DNA from: Acanthoscelides obtectus
Taxonomy: Eukaryota; Arthropoda; Insecta; Coleoptera; Chrysomelidae
Reading direction: 5' to 3'
Assembly: GCA_963669975.1 (NCBI GenBank)
Contig: CAVLJG010000003.1
Span: 25,220,214 to 25,284,213 of the forward strand
Length of the DNA stretch: 64,000 bases
Below the pieces are notes generated by a model. It did not search any database and was not told the DNA's origin. It saw only the letters and a list, made by a program, of their open reading frames with translations. Position numbers and translations under genes: made by a program. Positions 45,339 through 55,434 of the stretch are shown here, piece after piece (the first letter of the stretch is position 1; each line of letters opens with the position of its first letter).

Positions 45339-46185
45339 CGAGGGGCACGCTGTATATTTTGAGATGCGCAATAACTATACTAGTTAAAACTGGCAAGAGT
45401 GCACTATTAGAAAGAGCAATCCTTTATTAGTAAGTCGCCGCATTCACTTCATTTGCAAGCGTCTTACAGTGCGCGTGGTGTAAACAAATTTAAGACGAAA
45501 CATGGAGTTGTCTCGGGAGACTTATCGCGCTATGTTTCACCATGTCCTTAAAGTCGGTTTGACTGAACATCAATGAATCGAAGGGTTACAACAAGCATTT
45601 AAAAAAAGGCGAATTTCATTGGTTGATCAAGAACGTAGGTAGGCCATGTTCTAGTGTGACTCCAGAAAACATTGCTAAAGTTCAGCGGCTAATTGAAGAA
45701 GATTCTCGTTGCACATATGCGACTATAGAGGCAGCTCTTGTGGTAGGATCCGCAACAGTGCACACCATTTTGCATGATCATCTTCATTGAAAAAAGTTGT
45801 TGCAAAGGTACAATCCTGCATCACGACAATGCCTCTAGCCACGCTGCCCAACTAACTGTAGACTTTTTACGCAAGCGAAACATCAAAATGCTAGAAGATC
45901 TGCCTTATTCGCCCGATTTCGCAATGTGTGACTTCTGGCTCTTCAAGAATTTGAAAAAAAATTGGGTGGTAAAAAGTTTTCGTCCGAGGAAGAAATCGAT
46001 CAAGCAATTAATCAGTTTGTTGAAGGCATTCCAAAAACTGACTGGTTAGAAGCATTTCATTTGTGGAAGGTCAGGTTACAGAAGGGCATTGTTGCTCGAG
46101 GAGAATACTTTAAACATAAATAAACTAGTTTTCGAAAAATAGTTCTTAGTTTTCGTGTATCTCAAAATATATAGCGTGACCCTCT
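45339..46185 (+). mobile_element. mariner element, internally deleted, 847 bp
   Basis: TA at 45337-45338 and 46186-46187. TIRs of ~30 bp: left gaggggcacgctgtatattt, right inverted gagggtcacgctatatattt, both continuing tgagat. Encloses N- and C-terminal transposase pieces with the middle missing. Confidence 0.85.
45502..46123 (+). pseudogene. mariner (DD34D) transposase remnant
   Basis: Starts MELSRETYRAMFHHVLKVGL at 45502; N-terminal pieces continue with stops and frame changes (EGLQQAFKK; VGRPCSSVTPENIAKVQRLI; EEDSRCTYATIEAALVV). After TVHTILHDHL the sequence jumps to the catalytic end: GTILHHDNASSHAAQLTVDF, then SPDFAMCDFWLF with 34 residues between the two Asp residues. The ~450 bases that should encode the first catalytic Asp are deleted. 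Ends near GEYFKHK-stop. Dead, non-autonomous. Confidence 0.8.
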
Positions 46186-46187
46186 TA

Positions 46188-46929
46188 TATGAAGGTCCCG
46201 TACTTATACAGTGACTCGCCAAAACACCCATATGATTTTCCACTACTCATGTTTTCGTATATGGAAAAGTTTTGAGACAGATTTAGAAAACGCTAAAATT
46301 GTCATCAATACATGGAAGGTACAAGATGATGATGCACTTGAATCAAATGTTTAATACCCTTGAAAACAGATTTTCCGAATTAACTTAACGGCTTACCGGT
46401 TCTATTTTCGTTCAATATCGTATATAGGGCGGGGTTGTGGCCGGCGCCGGCCTCCCTACTTTTTGCACGAACAGGCACGAAAAAAACGAGCAGCTCACAG
46501 CTTTTCTTCACGCGTCGTATGTTGTTTTTGCCATTTTCACATGTAATAAGTCTATTAGGTCCGGTAGATCTAGAACTTAATGGTCCCTTTCAGAGATGAT
46601 AGTAATGGTTTCTTTCTTGGCATCTCAAGCGGATACAGAGTTATTTTCGGGTATATACACACAGACGTACTTTTTAAGGGTTTGTATCATGTTTTTCTTT
46701 TTATTACTGGCCCAAGCCAACGACTGCTACTTTAATGCTTCTCGACTTGAAGTTAATGGATTTTTGGCAAGCTAAAAAATTATTGTTCTTGTTTAGCCCG
46801 TTCCAAAAAATGGATCTAAGTAAAACTCTGATTTCTGTGATAGGAAAGGCGATGAATATGGGAGCTTCTCGAGCATCACGCCTTGACTAACGGCAGGCAC
46901 TATGGTTTCCGGCACCAACGGTCAACGGG
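46188..46929. other. Unassigned DNA with a GC palindrome
   Basis: Contains the perfect 14-bp palindrome ggccggcgccggcc (46439-46452) in otherwise AT-rich sequence. No gene recognised. Confidence 0.45.
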
Positions 46930-47430
46930 GGAGTAAACTTATCCAGTCATATGGCGATGATCTCTATATCGCGAAAGCTTTCGATCATGCTGCCCTCCCA
47001 TAGAAGCTTTGCAAACGGGTGGCTGATTTTCTTTTCGTCCACAAGAGGATTCTCCTCGTCATCTCACAATGTCAACGCGGGTGTTCCACAGGAATCGGTC
47101 TCAACTTCAACTGCCTGCTACATTTCAACGACTTGCTCTCCTGGATGATCAATCGAATCCACAGCTTTGCTGATAACAGCACTTTACACTAAGGCATTAA
47201 GAATGCCATGCCACCGAGGACTCCGATCTATACTCAATGCCATTCAGAAGAGGGCTGTCCAACTGATCAACGACGTTTCTCTAACAGACGGTCTCGGTCC
47301 GATTTCACACTGACGGGCGGCCGACGACCTCTTACTCTATTCTACGTCTATGCCAACGGACTTTGCTGCCTAGAACTCTCATTCGCTACGCCGCCGCGTT
47401 TTCGACTTGCCATCGTACGCCAAACTCCGG
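46930..47430 (+). pseudogene. LINE RT fragment (family 1)
   Basis: Frame pieces read AKAFDHAALP (RT motif A), NAGVPQESVS (motif B), RIHSFADNSTLH (motif C, FADD changed to FADN) and LRSILNAIQKRAVQLINDVS (C-terminal region). The last part matches the fragment at 20460. Several frame changes, no intact frame. It is joined near 47430-47450 to a different LINE. Confidence 0.7.
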
Positions 47431-47439
47431 CAAGTCTTA

Positions 47440-49092
47440 ATGACCCTACCAAAATTAATTATTATTTTATGTCTGTTCATAGCTACAAACCTGTTGATTC
47501 ACTAGTTTGCGAAAACTATTTCAAAAATAAATTAAGCTCTGAATATATTTTTTCATTGAATAAGATTAGTTCAAATAACGTATTACAGGCAATAGGGAGC
47601 CTAAAATCTGATGCGAAGGGAATTGATGGTATATCCCTGTCAATGATCCAGCTTTGCCTGCCAGTTATACTCCATCACATCGTCCACATCTTTAACGACT
47701 GTTTGGAAAAAGGCTACTTTCCAAACACATGAAAACAAGCTCTAATTATAACAATTCCTAAAAAATGAAACCCACTGAGTATAATGATCTCAGACCTATC
47801 AGTTTATTACCAATTTTATCCAAAATTTTAGAAAAAATTATAAAGTTCCAATTGACCGCTTACCTAGAAAATTTCTTTATACTTCCCGACACTCAATCCG
47901 GATTTAGAAAAAAATATAGTACAACATCTGCCCTACTTAATCTGCAAGACAATATTTTAAGTGCCTTAGATAAGAAAATGGCACTAGCCTTAATCTCTAT
48001 AGACTATTCGAAAGCCTTTGACAGCATCAATCATAAATTATTACTTGCTAAATTAAATTACATAGGTCTTGACAATGTATCCCTTTCATTTTTCGACAGT
48101 TGCCTTCATCAAAGAACTCAGTGTGTTTTTCTCAATCAAGAAATGTCTCAAGTGACAATAATTCCCTCGGGCGTACCTCAGGGCTCTGTATTGGGGCCGC
48201 TTCTGTTCCTCATATATACTTTCGACTTAAGCAAAAGTATTGATAATTCTCATGTCCAGTCATTTGCAGACGATACGCAATTGCTTCATTATTTTAACCC
48301 AGATAATGTGAATAATACTACTCAAATTTTACAAAACGATGTTAATAAATTAATTAAATACTCTTTAGATCACAATCTACTTATTAATCCACAAAAATCT
48401 AAAATGTTATTATTTTGCGCACAAAGAAAAACATACAATGTAACACAGCTCTTGAACATTCAGACAAATAACCAAATCTTGCAATTTTCTGATTCTGCAA
48501 AAATTCTTGGTGTTGTTTTTGATACAAAATTAAGGTTTATTGAACATGTTAAAAGTCTATCTCAGAAAACCTACCTACGGCTGCGCACTCTTATAGCAAA
48601 CAGGTATTTACTAAATTTCAAGTTGCGTAAAAAACTATGTGAAGCATTGGTCATATCTATACTAAATTATTGTAACGTATACTATACTTGTTTAGACAAT
48701 TTCACTAAAAACGTTATTCAAGTTAGTGTATACGATTCATTTTTGGCTTACGTAAATTTGATAATGTATCAGCGAAATATCCCGTTCTAAACTGGTTAAA
48801 AATTAATGACATGGTCAAGTACCACTATTCAGTTTTTGTTCACAAGTTGCTGCTCACGTCTAAACCTTATTACTTGAAGGAAAAAAATTCATTTAATAAT
48901 GATGTTAACTGTAGAACTCTCAGAGAAAATAATATTAGAATACCCCTGCATATGTCTACACTTTTGAAACGCAGTTTTTCTTACAATGTTGCTTTTATTT
49001 ATAATGACCTTCCTAAAGTATATAAAGAATTTTCATTACCTGTCTTTCGACAAAAAGTTAAAACATTATTACTCAACCCTCCAAACATATAA
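47440..49092 (+). pseudogene. Reverse transcriptase of family-2 LINE, broken
   Basis: Three frame segments. 47440-47732: KSDAKGIDGISLSMIQLCLP, ending at a stop. 47765-48790 (341 codons): RPISLLPILSKILEKII, SGFRKKYSTTSALL, LISIDYSKAFDSINH (catalytic Asp), SGVPQGSVLGPLLFLIYTFD, QSFADDTQLLHYF and KILGVVFDTKLRF. 48811-49092: NDMVKYHYSVFVHKLLL to FRQKVKTLLLNPPNI and stop. All RT catalytic motifs are intact; the lesions are one stop/frameshift near 47731-47765 and one frame change near 48780. No endonuclease or RNase H is present in the surviving part. Relatively young but dead. Confidence 0.85.
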
Positions 49093-49378
49093 TTTACGTA
49101 ATCATTCATTTCTTTTTTATTCCATCTTTAATTCAGATTAATAATTTTTTGGTGCATTTGGGTTTGGAAAGTATGCCTATTTCTCTTTTTTTAAATTTTA
49201 CTTTCGATGTAATGAACCAAATCTGGTTGTGGATAGTGTATTCTTTTGAACATCTGCTAGAGACTATATGGTTAAGTGTAAGAGTAGCAGCATGCTAAAC
49301 TTCGCCATGTAAGTCTGACATTTGGCTATACTACAATGTAATTGTGATTAAATAAAGACGTCTATTATTATTATTATC
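47440..49378 (+). mobile_element. 5'-truncated non-LTR retrotransposon (family 2)
   Basis: Starts within the pre-RT region and runs through a complete RT to a 3' end with AATAAA (gattaaataaagacg, ~49350) and a short (TTA)n tail at ~49362-49376. AT-rich codon use, unlike the Jockey-like element at 14000. 5' truncation is the usual outcome of target-primed reverse transcription. Right after it at 49380 comes a fragment of LINE family 1. Confidence 0.8.
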
Positions 49379-49379
49379 C

Positions 49380-49500
49380 ACAGCTGGCCGGTGCAACCGC
49401 TCCTTTGTCCTTGGGGAGTCGAGATTGAAAAACAATCGGCGATCCGATATTTGGATTTCTACCTAGGCGGCTGCATCAGTATAAACAATTTTGATCAGAA
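49380..49500 (+). pseudogene. LINE family-1 3' fragment
   Basis: agctggccggtgcaaccgct, cctttgtccttggggagtcg and ggcggctgcatcagtataaa parallel the fragments at 10228 and 20680. Together with 46930-47430 it suggests a family-1 LINE interrupted by the family-2 LINE. Confidence 0.5.
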
Positions 49501-51539
49501 TGAAAATATGTCTGGAGTTTTTCTATTTCTGACTAGTATCTTTACGTCCAGTTTGCTATAACAGTTTACTTGTCATCATACTGTAACGTCCTCGCAACTA
49601 GTACTTTGAGTAACAATGAGATACCCTCGAAACATCGATGCTTAAGCAACCAACTACGCGGCCACACGTCGAGAACGTTCTTCACGCATCGAGAAACATC
49701 GACCGCCATCTACCAGTTTCGAAGATCACTCGAGTTCTGTCTAGAACGCTTCTGGATTCATCGATTCGAAAATAAATACCATAGCCCAGTCGACATAGTC
49801 ATTAATCTGTAATATATTGGTCGCAAGTATTTTAATGAATAGTATAGCAATAAATTAGAATTTAAGGGTGGTAACCAAACCAAGGAAGATATTTCAAAAC
49901 TAAATTAGTAAATTTGTGTTGACATCGGTTCCGCTTACGAACGTGATACAACTGTATATTCTCATTATTAAAAATCAACTAATAATTCGCAAACCAAACT
50001 TCTGGATTCGTCAGTTTTAGATATTTTCAAAAACATTCTAAATTTAGTTTCGAATTCTTCTGGTTTTTGCTCGGCACCCTAAATGGTAAAATCGGTATTT
50101 TCATTGCATTACAGTTAAGCCCAAATTTGCGCGTTTTTAACATGACCTACGTGTCCTATTTATGCCGAATTATCTGGAAGACCAGCAGATAGTAGTTTTT
50201 AACATCAAACCGAAATTATCTAAGGCCGAATTCAAGTGGTGCGCAAGGCGGAATGGCCTGACGAAGATTGATCGCCATATCGTTTTCAATTTGCCTCCGT
50301 TACCTTGTAGTGTACATGCGGCTCTCGCGCAATGTCTCTGGACGGTAGCGCCGCCGCTCCGTATCGTTTCTCCATCACAGCACATTCATCTTCTCAATGA
50401 AACACCGACGGTGACATCTTCCACGCACCAGCTGTCGTCTTCGAAAAAAGAAAATTGATTGTGGGCTAAATCTTTGAGAGCGAGCTGAAGAATCGATTTA
50501 AATACATTTTTTCTTACGAAAGTTAGTTGAGTTCTACTTCCGCTCATATTAGACACCGTTTCGTCCTATTTTTACGAATCGGAAATCAGATATAGGTATG
50601 GTGTTAGTAGAAACATATGAGTAACCGTACTACCTGCAGCCACAGATTGAACACTGAATCAATGTAAGCAATCTGAAGATATGAACGCCTTCTAGTAACA
50701 CTGTTATAATCTTTGTTTCAACTGTGAAACTAGTTCTGAACTCGGATCTCCAGCTCTTACAAATAGTCTGCTCGAATAACCAAAGTGGATTGTTAGAATG
50801 AAGTCTCTGTGCTGTTTCCAAATATGTAAAGAAAATTCAGAGATTCCAATATTCGGAGTGTTGCTTTTGGGTAAAACGGTTTTGTCAAATTCTAAGAGCT
50901 CTGCTACTAAATTTCTTTTCCTTTGTGTATCGTAGTAGATCCGATAACAAAAGCTGAGTACGCCTGCCAACTTTGTGAGGCCATGCATAAAAAAACTGCA
51001 AAAATCTATGAAACTCTATTTGAGTTAAAAGAGGCTAAACACCCAACACCCAAAGGTTATTTATAATCACCACAGTACATGGCTGAAATATCTCCGTCTC
51101 CCAATGAAACCTAATCTACTTTGCACGATGCTTAACACAACGCTTATCACTTTTTGCCGTCTATCGAGGTAAATAGCGAATTACTTTTTGGTTTAAGTGT
51201 GTACAGTTGGCAATAGTGAATCTGGTGGAAGTGTCAGAACCGTATTCCAATAAACCATCGAACTAGTCCTGAAATAAACAGACCATGCGCAGATCGCAGT
51301 CACCGACCCAATGAAAATGATTCTGTAACTGGCAGTTCTCTTGTTCCAACACATTCCCAATAGATTCCGAATCAGTTTTGAACTACTCCTAACAGTTCTG
51401 GTTCTGAGAGAGAACTGAAAGAATTTGATCGCGCATGCGCGTTTACAGAATAAATGTCGTCGATAGCTGGGAAACTGGCTTTTGAGGCTGCCATTTTGTG
51501 CCTTTTCTGTCTAATAGGTCCGTAGAATTGTGAAGGTTT
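49501..51539. other. Unassigned DNA (2 kb)
   Basis: A 98-codon frame (50162-50458) and an 80-codon frame (49570-49812, ending near an AATAAA) are unrecognised. No TIR, LTR pair or RNA gene identified. Confidence 0.4.
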
Positions 51540-51772
51540 GGAGATATAAGTGTACCTAACATAAAAAAATTGAGACAAACCCCCCCTAGAACCCCCACCT
51601 CCAACTTTTTTTACCTGTAAAATGTTTTTCAAAAATGTTCAGGATCCTCTGGAACGTCAAAAAACGAAGTTTGAACGATTTTTACTTTTTTCGTTTTAGG
51701 CCTTTTTTTCGGCAGCCTCTCAATCGATTTTCAAAAACTACAAAGCTTTTGCTTGGCATTGCAGTGACATTG
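51540..51772. repeat. Interspersed GACA-family repeat, left part
   Basis: Shares gttcaggatcctctggaacg, tcaaaaaacgaagttt, cgattttcaaaaactacaaa and gcttttgcttggcattgcag with the copy at 37200-37320. It stops at 51772 and the family resumes at ~52795, so the pseudogene-bearing block between is an insertion. Confidence 0.65.
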
Positions 51773-52794
51773 AGCCGTATTCATAAAAGAGAAGCATATC
51801 CTGGGAAGCATAAGGTAAAAGTATAAGGTCTTGCTTCGGAGAAAAAGGTAGAAGTATAAGCATATCCTTGTTTTCATATTCATAATGATTACCTTATACT
51901 CTCGAGGATATCCTCCAAGAAGTAAAAGGTTGACTGGTATTTGTATCTTGAGCGACATGTCCTGACTTGTTCCAGCTTGTAGTTGACGTGGGAGTTCGTT
52001 CACTGAGCATCACTGACAGTTATGCTCCAGAGCTTACACAGACCGTTCCGTATTTTTACTGGATACAGGTTTTTATGAAATTAGTAAGCATGTCATCCTC
52101 AAGTTATAAGGAAACTATAGAAAATAATGGCGACGACCTGCGGTTCATCGCAGATGAAATTGCCATTGCTCCCATTATTTTGCAAAAGTTTCAAAAATAA
52201 AAATGAGAAAGGACGATGCCTTGAAAAAATACGAATCAACATTCGGTAAACCATTAGATACTAAAGGCTTATTAAAAAAATCAACAACATGAAATTAAAA
52301 TTTAACAAAAAAACAGATCTAAAAAAAAACTGGTAATAAAGCAATTAAATTGTTAGATTGGGAAAGAAAGTTGCTGAAAGCTACGGAAGATGACTGTAAT
52401 CCTACAATTGGGAAAATTAGAGGTGCCATTCAGGTTGGTAGTGTTCAAGAAGAAGGAAGTGAACTATATACCGAGCGCAGTGAGCAAACAGTTAGTATTA
52501 CAGCGACAGCAATTCAGAAGACATTGACACCAAAAAGAAAATTAGCAACAGAGAAGTACGAAACTGAGGAAACCAATGGGTTAACTATAAAAGGACTGCA
52601 AAGTCTAGTGCTATTACAGCAGTACCGAACAAGTATTTTACAACAAGAGTATTATAAAATGAAATCAGAAATGATGCAGGGTCAGAAGCCACCTGTAACT
52701 TATGATGTTCACGAAAATAAAACTTATTATAACTTATAAATACACTTTAATCAGTAAAACTATTTATTATAATACTCAAGTTTCTTCTTATTTG
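51773..52794. mobile_element. Insertion inside GACA repeat, possibly Harbinger-type
   Basis: Interrupts a GACA-family repeat. The left end reads gagccgtattcataaaagag, similar in style to PIF/Harbinger ends, and is followed by a region of repeated agcatatcc/ggataccttat-like words. A matching right TIR was not found. The coding content is a single Myb/SANT-like pseudogene; no DDE transposase. Class assignment is tentative. Confidence 0.4.
52090..52739 (+). pseudogene. Myb/SANT-like DNA-binding protein pseudogene
   Basis: The first frame from 52090: MSSSSYKETIENNGDDLRFI, ADEIAIAPIILQKFQK and stop; continuing in another frame KDDALKKYESTFGKPLDTKG, then after a further frame change KAIKLLDWERKLLKATEDD. 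The last part (52350-52739, 130 codons) is open and ends LQSLVLLQQYRTSILQQEYY, KMKSEMMQGQKPP, TYYNL. Alternating charged residues and a helical Gln/Leu-rich C-terminus suggest a DNA-binding/dimerising protein like the Myb/SANT-like accessory proteins of Harbinger elements or insect orphan relatives. Two frame changes and a stop, so not functional. Confidence 0.5.
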
Positions 52795-52920
52795 CTGACA
52801 GACAGCGCGATGGAAATGGGTGACGGTTTTTCGTGATGTCATATAACATCAAAAAAACATAATATCCCATTTTCAAAATGTTTGGCGTTTACAATACTTC
52901 CTCGTCAGTAGCCGTAGAAA
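52795..52920. repeat. Interspersed GACA-family repeat, right part
   Basis: gctgacagacagcgcgatgg, aaatgggtgacggtttttcg, aaaaaacataatatcccatt and tttacaatacttcctcgtca match the right half of the family (25060-25180, 37440). Confidence 0.65.
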
Positions 52921-53869
52921 CTAAAAAGGTTATCGAAAGCAATCAATTTATGAATATCTACCAATCGCGTTCCTACATATTCGATGTGTCAGGAATAGGC
53001 TGCCTGTACTATACGTATCACAATTTCATTAGCATTCAAATTAATTCGCAGCAATTAATCGCCCGCAGCGTGACGGCGCGTTAGAAAAATTGGCCAACCT
53101 TGTTACCGAAACGAACTGCCAGCGACCAGCATGAAATGCGTATGTGTATCTATCTGTTGCATATATTTTTAGGAAAATACTGCTGGCTTGTTACCTACCG
53201 CTTCTGACGGCCATACCGAGTGTGAAATGGTAGTCGGGGAGCCGACCGCTAGAAAAACCTATGACCGAGGTACAGGATAAAACTTTTCGTATTTGGTAAA
53301 AATAGTTGATACGCTACTGAATGTCAACAGTACAGAATTAACTCAAGTAGACGTAGAAATATGATGTCGTATGTACTTTATATTTATTCGGATTCTTGGG
53401 ATGTACAGAATGTCCTCAAAGTTGAAGGTTGGGGTTTTCCCATATAGGTCAGGCAATAACACTGATAAACACAGGATTTGTGACAATTTTTGGGTGTATC
53501 TTATGTATTTTTAGACCCTTAAATCAAATCTGAAAACAGAGTTTTTCTCACCACACAAGATCTACTTTTATGGATTACAATACGTAAAATCTCATATTAA
53601 TGCATTTCTCGGCGTTTATGCGATCACGCACATATATAATGTTAAGACCTGTCTATTCCTGTTTATTATATGCGAGCTCTTATGTTTAGAAAGCATATTG
53701 CGTTTATTAGTAGACTAATAGCAGCCGAGTCAGTTACGTTTTCTGTGTTGAAGAGTACTGAGATGTTCTGAGTACTGTCAATTTTTGTTAAAAAGGTGTG
53801 TTGTTTTTAGTTTATTATGATCTAGACTAGCTTTATGGACAAGACCTAGAAATTTTGTAAATAGTGCGA
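52921..53869. other. Unassigned DNA
   Basis: No gene or repeat recognised. The promoter or 5' end of the following pseudogene would lie here. Confidence 0.45.
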
Positions 53870-55434
53870 GCAGTTTTTGTTATGTGTGCGGAGAGCTAAC
53901 CTTGAAATCCCAAAAACGTACTTTTACTCCCCTTGTGTTGAAAGCATACGAACTTTATTTTGGAACTAAAGATGGCGACCAGGATAAACTATGGGCCCCT
54001 CATATATGTTGTAACACTTGTGTAACGTTGCTAACAGGTTGGTCAATGGTTTGGAGAGAACCGAGAGACCATACTACTGATTGCTATTTTTGCCTCACAA
54101 ATATTGGACCAAAATCGAAACATACTGTTTATTTTAATTTACCATCAGCTTTGCGGTCTGTTAAGAATAGTGTTGAACTTTCTGTCCCAGTTCCACCAGA
54201 ATCTTGGTCTTTGAATGAAAAAGTCGAATCCACCGATTCTGAAAGTGATGGTACAGAAAGCGTAAAAATTTCCGATTCTTCGTTTGACCTGCTAGGTTAT
54301 TCAACAGCGCCGCATTTGATCACACCGGCGAACTTAATGACTTAATTCGAGAATTAAATCTGTCAAAATCCCAGTCAGTAGTTTTAGCGTCAAGATTAAA
54401 AGGATGGAATCTTCTCCACGGTGATGTTAACATTACTTTTTACCGAAAACGGCAACAAGACCTCACACACTGTTTCCGTCAAGAAAGAGATATATTGCTC
54501 CGATGTCAACAATTTGATTGACGCGCTAGGACAGAAACATGATCCAAATGATTGGCGCCTCTTCATTGATTCCTCTAAGCTTAGTTTAAAAGCGGTATTG
54601 GTACACAACGGTAATGAATATCCATCGGTACCTATAGCGCACGCAGTTCATATGAAGGGATCATATGAAAATATGCGAGTTCTGTTAGAGCATATCTGTT
54701 ATAATGAATATGGATGGGCCATATGTGCGGATTTAAAGGTAATAGCCCTTCTTGGAATGCAACTACTGGGATATACCAAATATTGTTGTTTTCTTTGTGC
54801 ATGGAATAGTCGTGCGCGAGATCGTCATTATGAATAGGAGGAGTGGCCACTACGTCAGGTATTAACTCCGCGCCTCAAAAACGTTGCTCATGAAGCACTA
54901 GTTGATCCCAAAAACGTGTTGCTTCCACCTTTGCATATTAAGTTGGGACTGATTAAAAATTTTGTGAAAGCTATGGGTCGAAATGGAAGAGGGTTTCTGC
55001 ATTTAAAACAAACATTTCCTAGACTTAGTGAGGCAAAAATTAAAGAGGGCATATTTGTGGGTCCACAAATATGGAAAATCATGAAGGGTGATGTATTTGA
55101 CAGTCCTCTAAATGAAACTGAATTACGAGCTTGGAATGTTTTTAGTCAGTTACTGCAAATTTTTTAGGCAATGTGAAGGCGGACAATTATAAAGATATTG
55201 TGAGTGATCTAGTTAATGCTTATAAAGGAATGGGATGTAACATGTCTCTAAAAATTCACTTTTTGGATTCTCATCTCGATTTTTTCCGCAAAATTTAGGT
55301 GCGGTAAGTGATGAACATGGTGAACGGTATTAAGGCAAATGGAGTGTCAATTTGCTCGCTGATTATTGCTGGACATTGTTAAAAGACACTTCAGAAGCAA
55401 CATATCGCCGTAAAACATCGAGAACAACATTCTG
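53870..55434 (+). pseudogene. Uncharacterised multicopy metazoan protein, broken
   Basis: Almost full-length relative of a Cys-rich protein family of unknown function found in many copies in arthropod and cnidarian genomes (from memory). N-terminal cysteine pairs: CYVCGE, ICCNTC and DCYFC (likely zinc-binding). Then DLNDLIRELNLSKSQSV, ASRLKGWNLLH, HDPNDWRLFIDSSKLSLKAV, IAHAVHMKGSYENMRVLLEH, DLKVIALL, GYTKYCCFLCAWNSR, PPLHIKLGLIKNFVKAM, IKEGIFVGPQIWKIM, GCNMSLKIHFLDSHLDFF, VSDEHGERY, ADYCWTLLKDTSEATYRRK. Frame changes lie near 54340, 54470 and 55290, stops at ~54836 and ~55165, and a short deletion after DEHGERY. Copy number elsewhere and the lack of introns suggest a mobile element protein, but no TIR was seen here. 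Confidence 0.7.

Noticed and set aside
49560..49830. Possible solo LTR (tgtaacgtcctcgc start, AATAAA near the end)
   Set aside because: No second copy, no CA end, no target duplication and no LTR-retrotransposon protein anywhere in the window.
50162..50458. 98-codon plus frame, with an overlapping 71-codon minus frame
   Set aside because: No recognisable motif, no clear codon or splice context; left as unassigned.
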